DNA of 64,000 nt from Collinsella sp. An2 (GTDB lineage Bacteria; Actinomycetota; Coriobacteriia; Coriobacteriales; Coriobacteriaceae), in contig NZ_NFJW01000009.1 of NCBI RefSeq assembly GCF_002160065.1, positions 48,869-112,868 of the forward strand, read 5' to 3'. Positions 16,597 through 25,015 of this stretch are shown here, in pieces. Every line of letters starts with the position of its first letter. Position 1 is the stretch's first letter. Both the position numbers and the translations under genes were made by a program. Below the pieces are notes generated by a model, which ran no database searches, was not told the origin of the DNA, and saw nothing but the letters and a program-made list of their open reading frames with translations.

Positions 16597-17319
16597 CTAA
16601 ACGGCGCTGCGCACAGCGGTGTCGTGGAAGCAGAAGGTGTCGGGCCGGTGCCTCGACGTGGTGTATTCGAACATGAGCCCCTTGCTGTCGAAGGTCTGGC
16701 TCGTCATGACGGCCAGATAGTCAAAGCCATCGATGTCCAGCAGCTCGCGGTCATGCTCGCAGGCCCGCTCGACGGTGATGGTGCGCTTGCTTGTGGCGAC
16801 GACGATGCCTAGCTCGCCCTCCAGATAGTCGTAGATGGAGCCCTCGGCGATCTCTTTGGTAAGCCCCGGCACGCTTTGCGCCAAAAAGTAGCTTCTATCC
16901 AGGATGAGGGCGCGTCCGTCCAGCACACGCACGCGCTCGACGGTGATGAGGTCCGCACCGAGGGGGTGGCCCGTCGCAAGGGAGATGCGCTCGTCGGCGA
17001 CGATGTGGCCGAAGTCGGTGACGCGGGTCTGCGCGGAAAGGTGGTTGCGCTCCGCCGTCTCACGGAACGATTCGATGCCGCCCACCTCGAAGGTCGCGCG
17101 CTCCCTTGGGCGCCAGATGACGCGCACGCCTTTGCCGTGAACGGGCTGGACGTAGCCTTTCTCCTTCAGGATGGAGAGCGCCCGGCGGATGGTGTTGTGC
17201 GAGCAGTCAAACGCCTGCGTGAGGACGCTCTCAGAGGGGAGCAGCGACTGATACGGGTAGACCCCGTTTTCGATATTTGAGCGAATGTCTTGGTAGATGC
17301 TATCGTAGCGGGCCTTCAT
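16597..17319 (-). CDS. treR: GntR-family (HutC type) repressor of the trehalose operon
   Basis: A 240-residue regulator with an N-terminal winged helix (YDSIYQDIRSNIENGVYPYQSLLPSESVLTQ, HNTIRRALSILKEKGYVQPVHGKGVRV) and a C-terminal UTRA ligand domain (ITVERVRVLDGRALILDRSYF, YDYLEGELGIVVA, YTTSRHRPD). By analogy with Bacillus TreR, trehalose-6-phosphate would be the inducer. It is transcribed away from the trehalose PTS gene, and three palindromic operators lie in between, so it likely controls both directions. The ATG at 17319 has a perfect AAGGAG site; the frame continues to 17346 without support. Confidence 0.93.
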   Translation of the reverse strand: MKARYDSIYQDIRSNIENGVYPYQSLLPSESVLTQAFDCSHNTIRRALSILKEKGYVQPVHGKGVRVIWRPRERATFEVGGIESFRETAERNHLSAQTRVTDFGHIVADERISLATGHPLGADLITVERVRVLDGRALILDRSYFLAQSVPGLTKEIAEGSIYDYLEGELGIVVATSKRTITVERACEHDRELLDIDGFDYLAVMTSQTFDSKGLMFEYTTSRHRPDTFCFHDTAVRSAV

Positions 17320-17449
17320 AGAACTCCTTGTCGTCATGTCGGGCAACGCGCGCGGCAGGCGCTGGAAGGCCTAGATTCGCCGTGCCGGCGGACGCGCCCC
17401 GTATCTGTGTGCTGGTATGTATGTACCACAGGTATTATGAATCTAGAAC

Positions 17450-17467
17450 AACTTATTTGAATAAGTT
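17450..17467. promoter_or_regulatory. TreR operator O1
   Basis: The perfect 18-bp palindrome AACTTATTTGAATAAGTT, up to the central TG, lies 12 bases after a TATTAT -10 box (17433-17438), where bound repressor would block transcription initiation. Confidence 0.85.
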
Positions 17468-17517
17468 ACCGTTTAGCGGCGTTTCCCGACCGTTCGGCGG
17501 GCGCCCGTGGGTTCAGC

Positions 17518-17535
17518 AACTTATTTGAATAAGTT
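17518..17535. promoter_or_regulatory. TreR operator O2
   Basis: The same 18 bases as O1 (AACTTATTTGAATAAGTT), centred 68 bp downstream of O1. Confidence 0.85.
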
Positions 17536-17548
17536 TGAGCCATACTAT

Positions 17549-17574
17549 GGGCAACTTATTCAAATAAGTTGCCC
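17549..17574. promoter_or_regulatory. TreR operator O3
   Basis: AACTTATT-CA-AATAAGTT is the reverse complement of O1/O2 at the centre. It is extended by GGGC/GCCC flanks to a perfect 26-bp palindrome, centred 35 bp after O2 and about 90 bases before the PTS start codon. Confidence 0.85.
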
Positions 17575-17653
17575 GGACGACGACGCGGGGGTCATCGCGG
17601 ACGTGGGACGGCCTCCGTCCGGGCACAGGTGGCTACATAAGGAGGTAGCTGGC

Positions 17654-19654
17654 ATGGCAAAGTACACGGAGGACGCGGGCAAGCTCCTCGACCTCGTGGG
17701 CGGCAAGGAGAACATCTCCGCAGTCACCCACTGCATGACGCGCATGCGCTTCGTGCTGGTCGATGAGAGCAAGGCCGACGTCAAGGCCATCGAGGACCTT
17801 CCCAGCGCGAAGGGCACCTTCACGCAGGCCGGTCAGTTTCAGGTGATCATCGGCAACGACGTCGCCGACTTCTATCAGGAGTTCACCAAGGTCTCCGGCA
17901 TTGAGGGTGTCTCCAAGGAGGCCGCGAAGGCCGCGGCGGGCGCCAACCAGAACCCGCTACAGCGCGCCATGGGCGTGCTGGGCGAGATCTTCGCCCCGCT
18001 CATCCCCGCGCTCATCTGCGGCGGCTTGATCCTGGGCTTCCGCAACATCATCGGCGAGGTCAACTTCTTCGACGCCTCGGGCGCCTTCGACCTTGAGCAC
18101 GGCACCCAGTCCATCGCCGACATGTGGACGTTCTGGAACGGCATGTACAACTTCCTGTGGGTCATCGGCGAGGCCGTGTTCCACATGCTGCCCGTGGGTA
18201 TCTGCTGGTCGGTCACCCGCAAGATGGGCACCACGCCTATCCTGGGCATCATCCTGGGCCTGACGCTCGTCTCGCCGCAGCTGCTCAACGGCTTCAGCGT
18301 CGCTACGGCCACGCCGGAGGATATCGCCGCGCACACCTACGACTTCGGCTTCTACTCGTTTGTGGGCACGGGCTACCAGGGCCAGGTCATCGCCGCCCTC
18401 ATGGCTGCCTTCGTGCTCGTGTGGCTCGAGAAGTTCTTCACCAAGGTCACGCCCGAGGTCGTGCGCATGATCGTGGTGCCGTTCATGTCCCTCGTGCCGG
18501 CCGTCTTCATCGCACACCTCGTCGTCGGTCCCATCGGTTGGGCCATCGGCAACGCCATCGCCGATGTGGTGAACTGGGGTCTCTCGTCCGACTTCCGCGT
18601 GGTCTTTGCCGCCCTGTTCGGCGCACTCTACGCTCCGCTCGTCATGACCGGCCTGCATCACATGACCAACGCCATCGACACCCAGCTGGTGAACAACCTC
18701 GGCTACACCACCCTGTGGCCCATGATCGCGCTCTCCAACATCGCTCAGGGCTCTGCCGTGCTTGCCATGATCGTGCTCCAGAAGAAAAACGAGCGCGCAC
18801 AGCAGGTCAACATCCCCGCATGCGTGTCGTGCTACCTGGGCGTTACCGAGCCTGCGCTCTTCGGTGTGAATCTGAAGTACAAGTTCCCGCTGCTCTGTGG
18901 CATGGTGGGGTCCGCGGTCGCGGCCATGGTCTGCACCGGGCTTTCCGTCAAGGCGCTGTCCATCGGCGTGGGCGGTATTCCCGGCATCCTGTCGATCATG
19001 TTCAACTACTGGGGCATCTTCGCCGTGTGCATGCTCATCGCCATCGTGATCCCCTTCGTGCTGACCCTCTTTGTGGGCGGCCGCCAGCTCTCCGCCGAGG
19101 ACCGCGGCCTGGTCGCGCTTGAGGCCGCTGGCTCCACGTCCGCTGCCGCCTCCACCGCTCAGGCCTCCGCGCCTGCCGCCGCTGCCGCTGGCCCGGGCGA
19201 GCTCGTTTCGCCGGTCACCGGCGCCGTGAAGCCCATCGATGAGATGCCCGACCCAGTCTTCTCCAGCAAGTGCATGGGCGATGGCCTCTGCATAGAGCCT
19301 GCCCCCGAGGCCGATACCGTGGTCGCGCCGGCCGACGCCACCGTGACCGTGACCATGCCTGCCTCCAACCACGCCGTGGGCCTCACGCTCGACAACGGCA
19401 TGGAGCTGCTGATCCACGTGGGCATCGACACCGTGGACATGGGCGGAGACGGCTTTGCCTGCTACGTGAGCCAGGGCGAGCGCGTCAAGGCCGGCCAGAA
19501 GCTGCTGAGCTTCTCGCAGGATAAGATCCTCGCTGCCGGGCACCCCACCGCCACCGCCTTCGTGGTGTCTGCCACGGGTAGCGCGTCGGATGTGAGCTTC
19601 TCGAGCGGTATGGACGCTCAGGCTGGCTCCACCACGGTGGTCTCTTATAAGTAA
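17654..19654 (+). CDS. treP: PTS system, trehalose-specific EIIBCA (fused)
   Basis: This membrane protein imports trehalose and phosphorylates it to trehalose-6-phosphate at the expense of PEP. Order of domains in 666 residues: EIIB (ISAVTHCMTRMRF, phospho-Cys C27; residues 1-90), EIIC with about 10 membrane segments (105-480, including GLHHMTNAIDTQL), an Ala/Ser-rich linker of the STSAAASTAQASAPAAAAAG type (about 495-515), and a C-terminal glucose-type EIIA (LLIHVGIDTVDMGGDGF with the phospho-His region, about 520-666). The ATG at 17654 follows AAGGAGG. Having its own EIIA makes it independent of a separate Crr protein. It leads the operon with the phosphotrehalase and is controlled by TreR sites O1-O3. 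Confidence 0.95.
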   Translation: MAKYTEDAGKLLDLVGGKENISAVTHCMTRMRFVLVDESKADVKAIEDLPSAKGTFTQAGQFQVIIGNDVADFYQEFTKVSGIEGVSKEAAKAAAGANQNPLQRAMGVLGEIFAPLIPALICGGLILGFRNIIGEVNFFDASGAFDLEHGTQSIADMWTFWNGMYNFLWVIGEAVFHMLPVGICWSVTRKMGTTPILGIILGLTLVSPQLLNGFSVATATPEDIAAHTYDFGFYSFVGTGYQGQVIAALMAAFVLVWLEKFFTKVTPEVVRMIVVPFMSLVPAVFIAHLVVGPIGWAIGNAIADVVNWGLSSDFRVVFAALFGALYAPLVMTGLHHMTNAIDTQLVNNLGYTTLWPMIALSNIAQGSAVLAMIVLQKKNERAQQVNIPACVSCYLGVTEPALFGVNLKYKFPLLCGMVGSAVAAMVCTGLSVKALSIGVGGIPGILSIMFNYWGIFAVCMLIAIVIPFVLTLFVGGRQLSAEDRGLVALEAAGSTSAAASTAQASAPAAAAAGPGELVSPVTGAVKPIDEMPDPVFSSKCMGDGLCIEPAPEADTVVAPADATVTVTMPASNHAVGLTLDNGMELLIHVGIDTVDMGGDGFACYVSQGERVKAGQKLLSFSQDKILAAGHPTATAFVVSATGSASDVSFSSGMDAQAGSTTVVSYK

Positions 19655-19666
19655 GGTTTGGCCCGG

Positions 19667-19705
19667 GCGCCCGCGTCCTTGAGTCGCGGGCACCCGGCAC
19701 GCCGT
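19667..19705 (+). promoter_or_regulatory. Intercistronic hairpin between treP and treC
   Basis: GGGCgCCCGCG pairs with CGCGGGcACCC across a short loop just after the treP stop, with no T run. It may protect the upstream message or modulate expression across the 206-base gap. Confidence 0.4.
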
Positions 19706-19860
19706 GTCCCGGCGGCACCGACGATACCGGCGGACTCTGTGCCGGCGGGCTATGCTGTACTTTGACGTGTATTTCAACGCGCGCCGCGGCGTCGCCGACA
19801 CGGGGGCGGCGTCGTGGCGACATCGCATATTCCACCAATCTCGAAAGGAAGCGAGAAACG

Positions 19861-21603
19861 ATGTCCCAGACCATGACCAGGCACGACCTTGGATCCGCCG
19901 TGGTCTATCAGATCTACATCAAGAGTTTCTGCGACAGTGACGGCGACGGCATCGGAGACCTGCGTGGTATCGAGAGCAAGCTCGACTATCTGCAGCGTCT
20001 GGGTGTGGACTACCTCTGGATCACCCCGTTTTTCCCCTCGCCGCAGCGCGACAACGGCTATGACGTTTCCGACTACTGCGCCATCGATTCGGTGTATGGC
20101 ACGATGGACGATTTCGACCGGCTCGTGGCCAAGGCGGATGCGCGCGGCATGGGAATCATGCTGGACATGGTGCTCTGCCATACCTCTCGCGACCATGCGT
20201 GGTTCCAGCGGGCACTTGCCGGCGACGAGCGTTACCAGCGCTATTACATTCTGCGCGACGGACGGGGCAGCACGGGCGCCGGCGACCCCGGAGAGCCGCC
20301 CACCAACTGGCAGTGTGCCTTCGGAGGCAGCGCCTGGGAGTGGGAGCCGCGTCTGGGCAAGTGGTACCTGCATCTGCACGATGTGAGCCAGCCCGACCTC
20401 GATTGGACCAACCCCGAGGTGCGCGAGCAGTTGGCGAACGTCGTGCGCTTCTGGAAGGACCGCGGCGTGCGCGGCTTCCGCTTCGATGTCATCAACCTCA
20501 TCTCGAAGCCTGAGGTGTTCGAGGACGACACGGAGGGCTTGGGACGCCGTCTGTTTGCCGACGGTCCCCATGTGCACGAGTACCTGCGCGAGCTTGTGGA
20601 TCGCGCGGGTATCGACGGCATGATCACGGTGGGCGAGATGGCCTCGACCGACCTTGCCAACTGCGTGCGCTACACGCGCCCCGACGACCACGAGCTTGCC
20701 ATGGCGTTCAGCTTCCACCATCTGAAGGTGGACTATCGCAACGGGAACAAGTGGGAGCTTGCCGACCCTGACATCCCACGGCTTCGGCAGATCTTCCGCG
20801 AGTGGCAGGAGGGCATGCAGGCCGGCGGAGGCTGGAACGCGCTCTTCTGGAACAACCACGACCAGCCGCGCGCCATCTCGCGCTTTGGCGGCCGCGGTGG
20901 CGCCGGGCTGCCGGACAGCAGCTGGGAGAAGGTGGGCAAGATGCTTGGCATCTGCACCCACTTCATGCAGGGCACGCCCTATATCTATCAGGGCGAGGAG
21001 CTGGGCATGACGAATCCCGGCTACGCATCGATCGATGAATACCGCGACGTCGAGAGCAAGAACTACTACCGCATCATGCTCGATGCGGGCAAGAGCCCTG
21101 CCGAGGCGTTGCGCGTGGTAAACGAGCGCTCGCGCGACGACGGCCGAACGCCCATGCAGTGGGGCTCGGCGGCTCACGGCGGCTTCACCACCGGCGAGCC
21201 CTGGATCGGCGTGGCGCCCAACTACACGCGCGTGAACGCCGAGGTCGAAGAGGGCGTCGAGGGGTCGATGCTCGAGTTCTATCGCAAGCTGGTGCGTTTG
21301 CGCAAGCAGCTGCTGGCGGTGTCCGACGGCGCAGTCCGTTTTGTCGAGGTGGGGGAGGGCGCACCGAAGGTGATTGCCTACTTGCGCGAGCTTGAGGATG
21401 CTCCCGAGGGCCAGCCGCGGCGTCTGCTGGTGCTGTGCTCCTTCGATGACGAGCCGTGCCGGGTCTGCCTTTCCGGTGCGGACGTGAGCCTGGAAGATGC
21501 GGAGCGGTTGCTGGGCAACTACGATGACGCGCCGACGGTCGACGCGGCTTCGGGTGCGGTGGCCCTGCGGCCCTTCGAGGCGCTGGTGGTCGCGCTTGCA
21601 TAG
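19861..21603 (+). CDS. treC: Alpha,alpha-phosphotrehalase (trehalose-6-phosphate hydrolase, GH13)
   Basis: It hydrolyses cytoplasmic trehalose-6-phosphate to glucose and glucose-6-phosphate. The 580-residue GH13 enzyme shows VVYQIYIKSFCDSDGDGIGDLRGI, the catalytic-site regions GMGIMLDMVLCHTS, GFRFDVINL (nucleophile Asp), ITVGEMAST (acid/base Glu) and FWNNHDQPRA, and a C-terminal beta domain. The ATG at 19861 follows AAGGAAGCGAG; the frame continues upstream without conservation. Together with treP and treR it forms a complete trehalose utilisation unit. A copy of the 97-bp dispersed repeat follows 126 bases later and may terminate the operon. Confidence 0.95.
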   Translation: MSQTMTRHDLGSAVVYQIYIKSFCDSDGDGIGDLRGIESKLDYLQRLGVDYLWITPFFPSPQRDNGYDVSDYCAIDSVYGTMDDFDRLVAKADARGMGIMLDMVLCHTSRDHAWFQRALAGDERYQRYYILRDGRGSTGAGDPGEPPTNWQCAFGGSAWEWEPRLGKWYLHLHDVSQPDLDWTNPEVREQLANVVRFWKDRGVRGFRFDVINLISKPEVFEDDTEGLGRRLFADGPHVHEYLRELVDRAGIDGMITVGEMASTDLANCVRYTRPDDHELAMAFSFHHLKVDYRNGNKWELADPDIPRLRQIFREWQEGMQAGGGWNALFWNNHDQPRAISRFGGRGGAGLPDSSWEKVGKMLGICTHFMQGTPYIYQGEELGMTNPGYASIDEYRDVESKNYYRIMLDAGKSPAEALRVVNERSRDDGRTPMQWGSAAHGGFTTGEPWIGVAPNYTRVNAEVEEGVEGSMLEFYRKLVRLRKQLLAVSDGAVRFVEVGEGAPKVIAYLRELEDAPEGQPRRLLVLCSFDDEPCRVCLSGADVSLEDAERLLGNYDDAPTVDAASGAVALRPFEALVVALA

Positions 21604-21728
21604 GCGTGCGCGCGCGTGGGGGCGGACGAGCCACGCCGCCGCCACCGAGTTTACGGGCTCGAACGCTCCACGTGCCGTCCCTGCGCGACCTGCGCGTAAA
21701 GAAACCCTGCGCACGGCCTGCGCGTAAA

Positions 21729-21825
21729 GAAACTGAGCCTCGGCGACTGTATGTTTCGCAGAGGCTCAGTTTTGTTTCAGAATAGGGGCCGATTCCGGGG
21801 AATTACTGAGCGTTGACAAAGCGTC
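21729..21825 (+). repeat. 97-bp dispersed repeat, copy 2
   Basis: Partner of 12228-12324. The GAAACTGAGCCTC ... GAGGCTCAGTTTTG hairpin followed by T residues could also act as a terminator for treC and, on the other strand, for transcription through the tRNA. Confidence 0.7.
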
Positions 21826-21863
21826 AGCCGACGGCCTCCCATGTTCCCCATGTAGCATCATTA

Positions 21864-21898
21864 CCAAAAACGGGTCCGCAGCAATGCTGCAGACCCGT
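21864..21898 (-). terminator. Terminator of tRNA-Ala
   Basis: On the minus strand ACGGGTC-t-GCAGC, loop ATT, GCTGC-g-GACCCGT is followed by TTTTGG. It begins 12 bases after the tRNA 3' end. Confidence 0.8.
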
Positions 21899-21910
21899 CA
21901 CGGATGCTTG

Positions 21911-21986
21911 TGGTGGAGACGAAGGGAATCGAACCCTCGGCCTCTGCCATGCGACGGCAGCGCTCTCCCAGCTGAGCTACGTCCCC
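21911..21986 (-). tRNA. tRNA-Ala (anticodon CGC)
   Basis: A 76-base cloverleaf with an encoded CCA end. The acceptor stem GGGGACG/CGTCTCC contains the G3-U70 wobble that identifies alanine tRNA. D-arm GCTC..GAGC, anticodon stem CTGCC/GGCAG with loop GTCGCAT (anticodon CGC after U33), and T-arm GAGGG-TTCGATT-CCCTT. Positions 32 and 38 are G and U, which is unusual. It reads GCG codons. Confidence 0.93.
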
Positions 21987-22189
21987 AAGCAGAGATACAT
22001 ATTACCAGCCCACGAACGCCTGTCAACGGAAAATCTTTTCACTCGCGACTTAGCCACAAACGCTGGCACCCCATGTAGAATGGGCGACAGGCGGGTGACT
22101 CCCTGAACGCAGGGCGCTGCCCATGTCCAGCCTAAAGATGCGTGATACGTGCTCGCAGGGTGCGTTTGTTGATAGGGGATTGCTGCTTC

Positions 22190-22789
22190 ATGTTGATTTG
22201 TCCGGTATCGCCAGATTGCCTTGTGCACATAGAGGCGCTGTATCGAAGCGTCGCTGAGGAGATGCGTGGCACGGCACACGACGTGTGGTGGGAGTTTGGC
22301 GTGCATCCGACGCACGATGGTTTGACGGCATCGCTGCAGGCAGGAAATCTCTTCGTGGCGTATGAGGACGATCGTGGGACATCCTCGCGCGGCGCGGGTT
22401 CGCAGCCCGGTGATGCGGCGGCGTCCGCATCGCGGCCCATAGGCGCTTTTGTACTCGACGGGCGCCAGGGAAAGGACTATGCGGTCGCGCCGTGGGGCGT
22501 TGATGCTCCCTCGGAACACGTCGCCGTGCTGCATCTGCTTGCGGTTGCCCCCTATGCCCGGGGTCGCGGCGTGGCGCGCGCCCTTCTAAGCGCGGCTGCA
22601 GCGGAGGCACGCGTCCGCGGGGCTTGGACGCTCAGGCTCGATGTGTTTGACAACAACGCTCCGGCAATCGCGAGCTATACGGCTTTCGGTTTTGCCGACC
22701 GAGGCGTGTTTGACATCGAGGTGGGAGGCGGCCTCAGGCACGCGTCGCATCTCATGGAGCTTGACCTGCGTGAAGGGGAAGACGCTTGA
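22190..22789 (+). CDS. GNAT family N-acetyltransferase
   Basis: A 199-residue GCN5-related acetyltransferase. The acetyl-CoA motif is LHLLAVAPYARGRGVARALLSAAAAEA, followed by LRLDVFDNNAPAIASYTAFGF (motif B), with a less conserved N-terminal half. The substrate is unknown; it could be a protein or a small amine. The ATG at 22190 follows AGGGG at about 11 bases; an in-frame GTG at 22142 is possible. The stop TGA overlaps the next start (TGATG), so it heads a tight three-gene operon with a radical SAM protein and a ROK kinase. Confidence 0.85.
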   Translation: MLICPVSPDCLVHIEALYRSVAEEMRGTAHDVWWEFGVHPTHDGLTASLQAGNLFVAYEDDRGTSSRGAGSQPGDAAASASRPIGAFVLDGRQGKDYAVAPWGVDAPSEHVAVLHLLAVAPYARGRGVARALLSAAAAEARVRGAWTLRLDVFDNNAPAIASYTAFGFADRGVFDIEVGGGLRHASHLMELDLREGEDA

Positions 22790-23793
22790 TGGAAACTCGA
22801 ACTAAGCGGGAGGCGGGCGCGCTGCTCTCTCCGTCATCGCTGGGGTCGTGCGAGCTGTGCCCGCGCCGCTGCCGTGCGGATCGCCTGGCAGGGGCTCGCG
22901 GCATCTGCGGTGCCGACGGAACGCTTCGTCTGGCGCGCGCCGCGCTGCACTTCTGGGAGGAGCCGCCCATCTCGGGCGAGGCGGGGTCGGGCACCATATT
23001 CTTCTCAGGATGCCCACTCAAGTGTGTGTACTGCCAGAACCACGAGATCTCGACGGGAAACTTCGGTATCGAGGTTCCGCCGGAGCGCCTCGTAGAGATC
23101 ATGCTGGAGCTGCAGGACCAGGGGGCACTCAATATCAATCTGGTCACGGCGACTCACTATGCGCATCTGCTGCCGCAGGCACTCGACGACGCCCGCCGGC
23201 GCGGGCTGAGCATTCCGATCGTCTACAACACGAGCGGCTACGAGCGCGTCGAGGCGGTCCGAGAGCTCGGCGACCTCGTGGACATTTGGCTCACCGACTT
23301 CAAATACGGCGACGCCGCACTTGGCCGCGCGCTTTCCCATGTGCCCGACTATCCCGAGGTCGCGGAGTCGACGCTTGTAGAGATGTCGCGGCAGCTCGCG
23401 CGACGGGGCGGCCCGGCGTCGCGCCCCGATGGCACATGGACGCGCGGCATCATCGTGCGCCATCTGGTGCTGCCCGGTCATGTCGACGATTCGTGCCGGG
23501 TGCTCGACCGAATTTGGAACGCGGTGGGCGATGTCCCCATCTCGGTCATGAACCAGTACACGCCAAACGCGCGGATGCGCACCCAGGGCGGCGAGCTCGC
23601 CCGCGCGATTACGGACGAGGAGTACGAGCAGGTTCTCGACCACGCGGACGACCTGGGTTTCACCCAGATGTTCTGGCAGGAAGGCGGGGCCGTGGACGAG
23701 AGTTTTACCCCGCCCTTTGATACGACCGGCGTGCTGGTGCGCGCGGATGCCTGCAGCAACGCTGCCGGCGTGCGGGAAGGAGGGCTGCAATGA
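22789..23793 (+). CDS. Radical SAM protein, PflA-like (PflX/COG1313 group)
   Basis: A 334-residue radical SAM enzyme with the cluster motif CPLKCVYC (C75, C79, C82; CX3CX2C) preceded by an N-terminal Cys set (C21, C24, C28, C40) typical of the COG1313 group. TATHYAHLLPQAL and the IVRHLVLPGH segment are also group hallmarks. Relatives activate glycyl-radical enzymes or act in poorly understood anaerobic reactions; no glycyl-radical enzyme is nearby. The ATG at 22789 overlaps the preceding stop by one base; its own stop overlaps the ROK gene by four (ATGA). Confidence 0.9.
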   Translation: METRTKREAGALLSPSSLGSCELCPRRCRADRLAGARGICGADGTLRLARAALHFWEEPPISGEAGSGTIFFSGCPLKCVYCQNHEISTGNFGIEVPPERLVEIMLELQDQGALNINLVTATHYAHLLPQALDDARRRGLSIPIVYNTSGYERVEAVRELGDLVDIWLTDFKYGDAALGRALSHVPDYPEVAESTLVEMSRQLARRGGPASRPDGTWTRGIIVRHLVLPGHVDDSCRVLDRIWNAVGDVPISVMNQYTPNARMRTQGGELARAITDEEYEQVLDHADDLGFTQMFWQEGGAVDESFTPPFDTTGVLVRADACSNAAGVREGGLQ

Positions 23794-24710
23794 GGCTTGC
23801 GGTCTTTGATGTTGGCGGTACGGCCATCAAACATGCTGTCATGGAAGGCGCGGGTGCTCCCGAGGATCTATCACAGCTGGGCGAGGTCCCTACGCCCAAC
23901 GGGCTGACGGAGAGTCAGGAGGCCTTCCTGGGCGTGCTCGAGGGCATCCTGGCACAGATGGGTCCGGTCGAGGGCATCGCGTTCTCGCTTCCCGGGGTCA
24001 TCGATGTGGAGCGCAAGTACCTGCATACCGGTGGCGCCCTCATGTACAACTACGACGTTGACGCAACGGTATGGGAGCAGCGTTTTGGGCTTCCCATCGA
24101 GGTCGAGAACGATGCGCGCTGCTCGACCATGGCGGAGCTTACCGTGGGAAACCTCCAAGGTGTGACCAACGGCGTCGTGCTTACTTTTGGAACGGGCATC
24201 GGTGGCGGGGCGGTCGTGAACGGGGAGGTCTTCAAGGGGTCTCATCTCTATGCCGGCGAGGCCTCCCTCATGTATTCGCGCATGCCGCACAAGGACAGTC
24301 CTCTGCGCGACGACGGTGCGTTTTCGACCGACTGCTCGACGCACGGGCTGTGCCGTCGCGTTGCCGATGCAAAGGGCATTGAGAGCTGCAACGGACGCGA
24401 GGTCTTCGCGTTGATCGAGCAGGGCGATACGGTTGCCACCGACGTCTTTCGCGATGTGTGCGACGGCATTGCCATGCAGATCCATAACATTCAGTGCTGG
24501 ATTGACCCGGAGCGCATTTGCCTGGGAGGCGGCGTGAGCAAGAATCCGCTGTTCGTCGAGGGTGTTCGCGCGGCGATTAAGCGCTTTAATGCCGAGCTCA
24601 ACTACCCGTTTCCCTCCGTTGAGATCTTGCCGTGCCGCTTCTTCAACGAGGCCAACCTCATCGGCGCCTGTCAGCACTACTTGCACATGCAGCGGCGGCG
24701 TGCGGCGTAG
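23790..24710 (+). CDS. ROK family protein (probable sugar kinase)
   Basis: A 306-residue member of the ROK kinase fold: N-terminal FDVGGTAIKHAV phosphate motif, IAFSLPGVIDVE, ENDARCSTMAEL, and GTGIGGGAVVNGEV with the ATP-binding glycine loop. It lacks the classic CxCGxxGC zinc site (the segment reads STDCSTHGLCRR), which is seen in a subset of ROK proteins from Gram-positives. The substrate may be glucose, an N-acetylhexosamine or another sugar. It overlaps the radical SAM gene by 4 bases and is therefore translationally coupled. Confidence 0.9.
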   Translation: MRLAVFDVGGTAIKHAVMEGAGAPEDLSQLGEVPTPNGLTESQEAFLGVLEGILAQMGPVEGIAFSLPGVIDVERKYLHTGGALMYNYDVDATVWEQRFGLPIEVENDARCSTMAELTVGNLQGVTNGVVLTFGTGIGGGAVVNGEVFKGSHLYAGEASLMYSRMPHKDSPLRDDGAFSTDCSTHGLCRRVADAKGIESCNGREVFALIEQGDTVATDVFRDVCDGIAMQIHNIQCWIDPERICLGGGVSKNPLFVEGVRAAIKRFNAELNYPFPSVEILPCRFFNEANLIGACQHYLHMQRRRAA

Positions 24711-24843
24711 GGGATGATGGGACACGGACGCTGGCGTCGTGTTGTTTCGGGCGGCGGAGGTAGCGTGCTACTCGGGCGATGATTGCTGCTTCTGTCCGTC
24801 GTGTTTCGGGTGCCGGCTTCATTGCTTGTTGGTTGTCGCTCTG

Positions 24844-25004
24844 CTCCGCCGCGTGCCGGGTGCTGACTGTCGTCCCGCTCCGCCGCGTGCCGTGTGCTGG
24901 CTGTTGTCCCGCTCCGCCGTGTGCCGTTCGACGGCCGGCGTCCTGCTCTGCCGCGCGCCGGGCCGTTGCCGCCTTTTCGTTCCGCCGCGTGCCGCGCTGT
25001 TGCC
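24844..25004. repeat. Minisatellite, 34-bp period, about 4.7 copies
   Basis: Units start at 24844, 24878, 24912, 24946 and 24980, all beginning CTCCGCCGCGTGCCG or a close variant. Units 1 and 2 are nearly identical, and later ones diverge. The exact register and constant length show tandem duplication, not base-composition chance. Confidence 0.8.
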
Positions 25005-25015
25005 GAGCGATTTTA

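Larger units (their letters stand above)
21604..22189. other. Intergenic region with repeat copy 2 and tRNA-Ala
   Basis: Contents: 21604-21728, short GC-rich stretch with a partial local duplication (CCTGCGCGTAAAGAAAC seen twice); 21729-21825, the 97-bp repeat; 21864-21986, the tRNA and its terminator on the minus strand. From 21987 to 22189 there is only upstream sequence of the tRNA gene and of the acetyltransferase. Confidence 0.5.

Noticed and set aside
17957..19828. 623-codon minus-strand frame antisense to treP
   Set aside because: Very His/Gly/Ala/Arg-rich shadow of a GC-rich gene; no ribosome site and no recognisable domain.
19774..21714. 646-codon minus-strand frame antisense to treC
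   Set aside because: A GC-rich antisense shadow; treC on the other strand has full family motifs.
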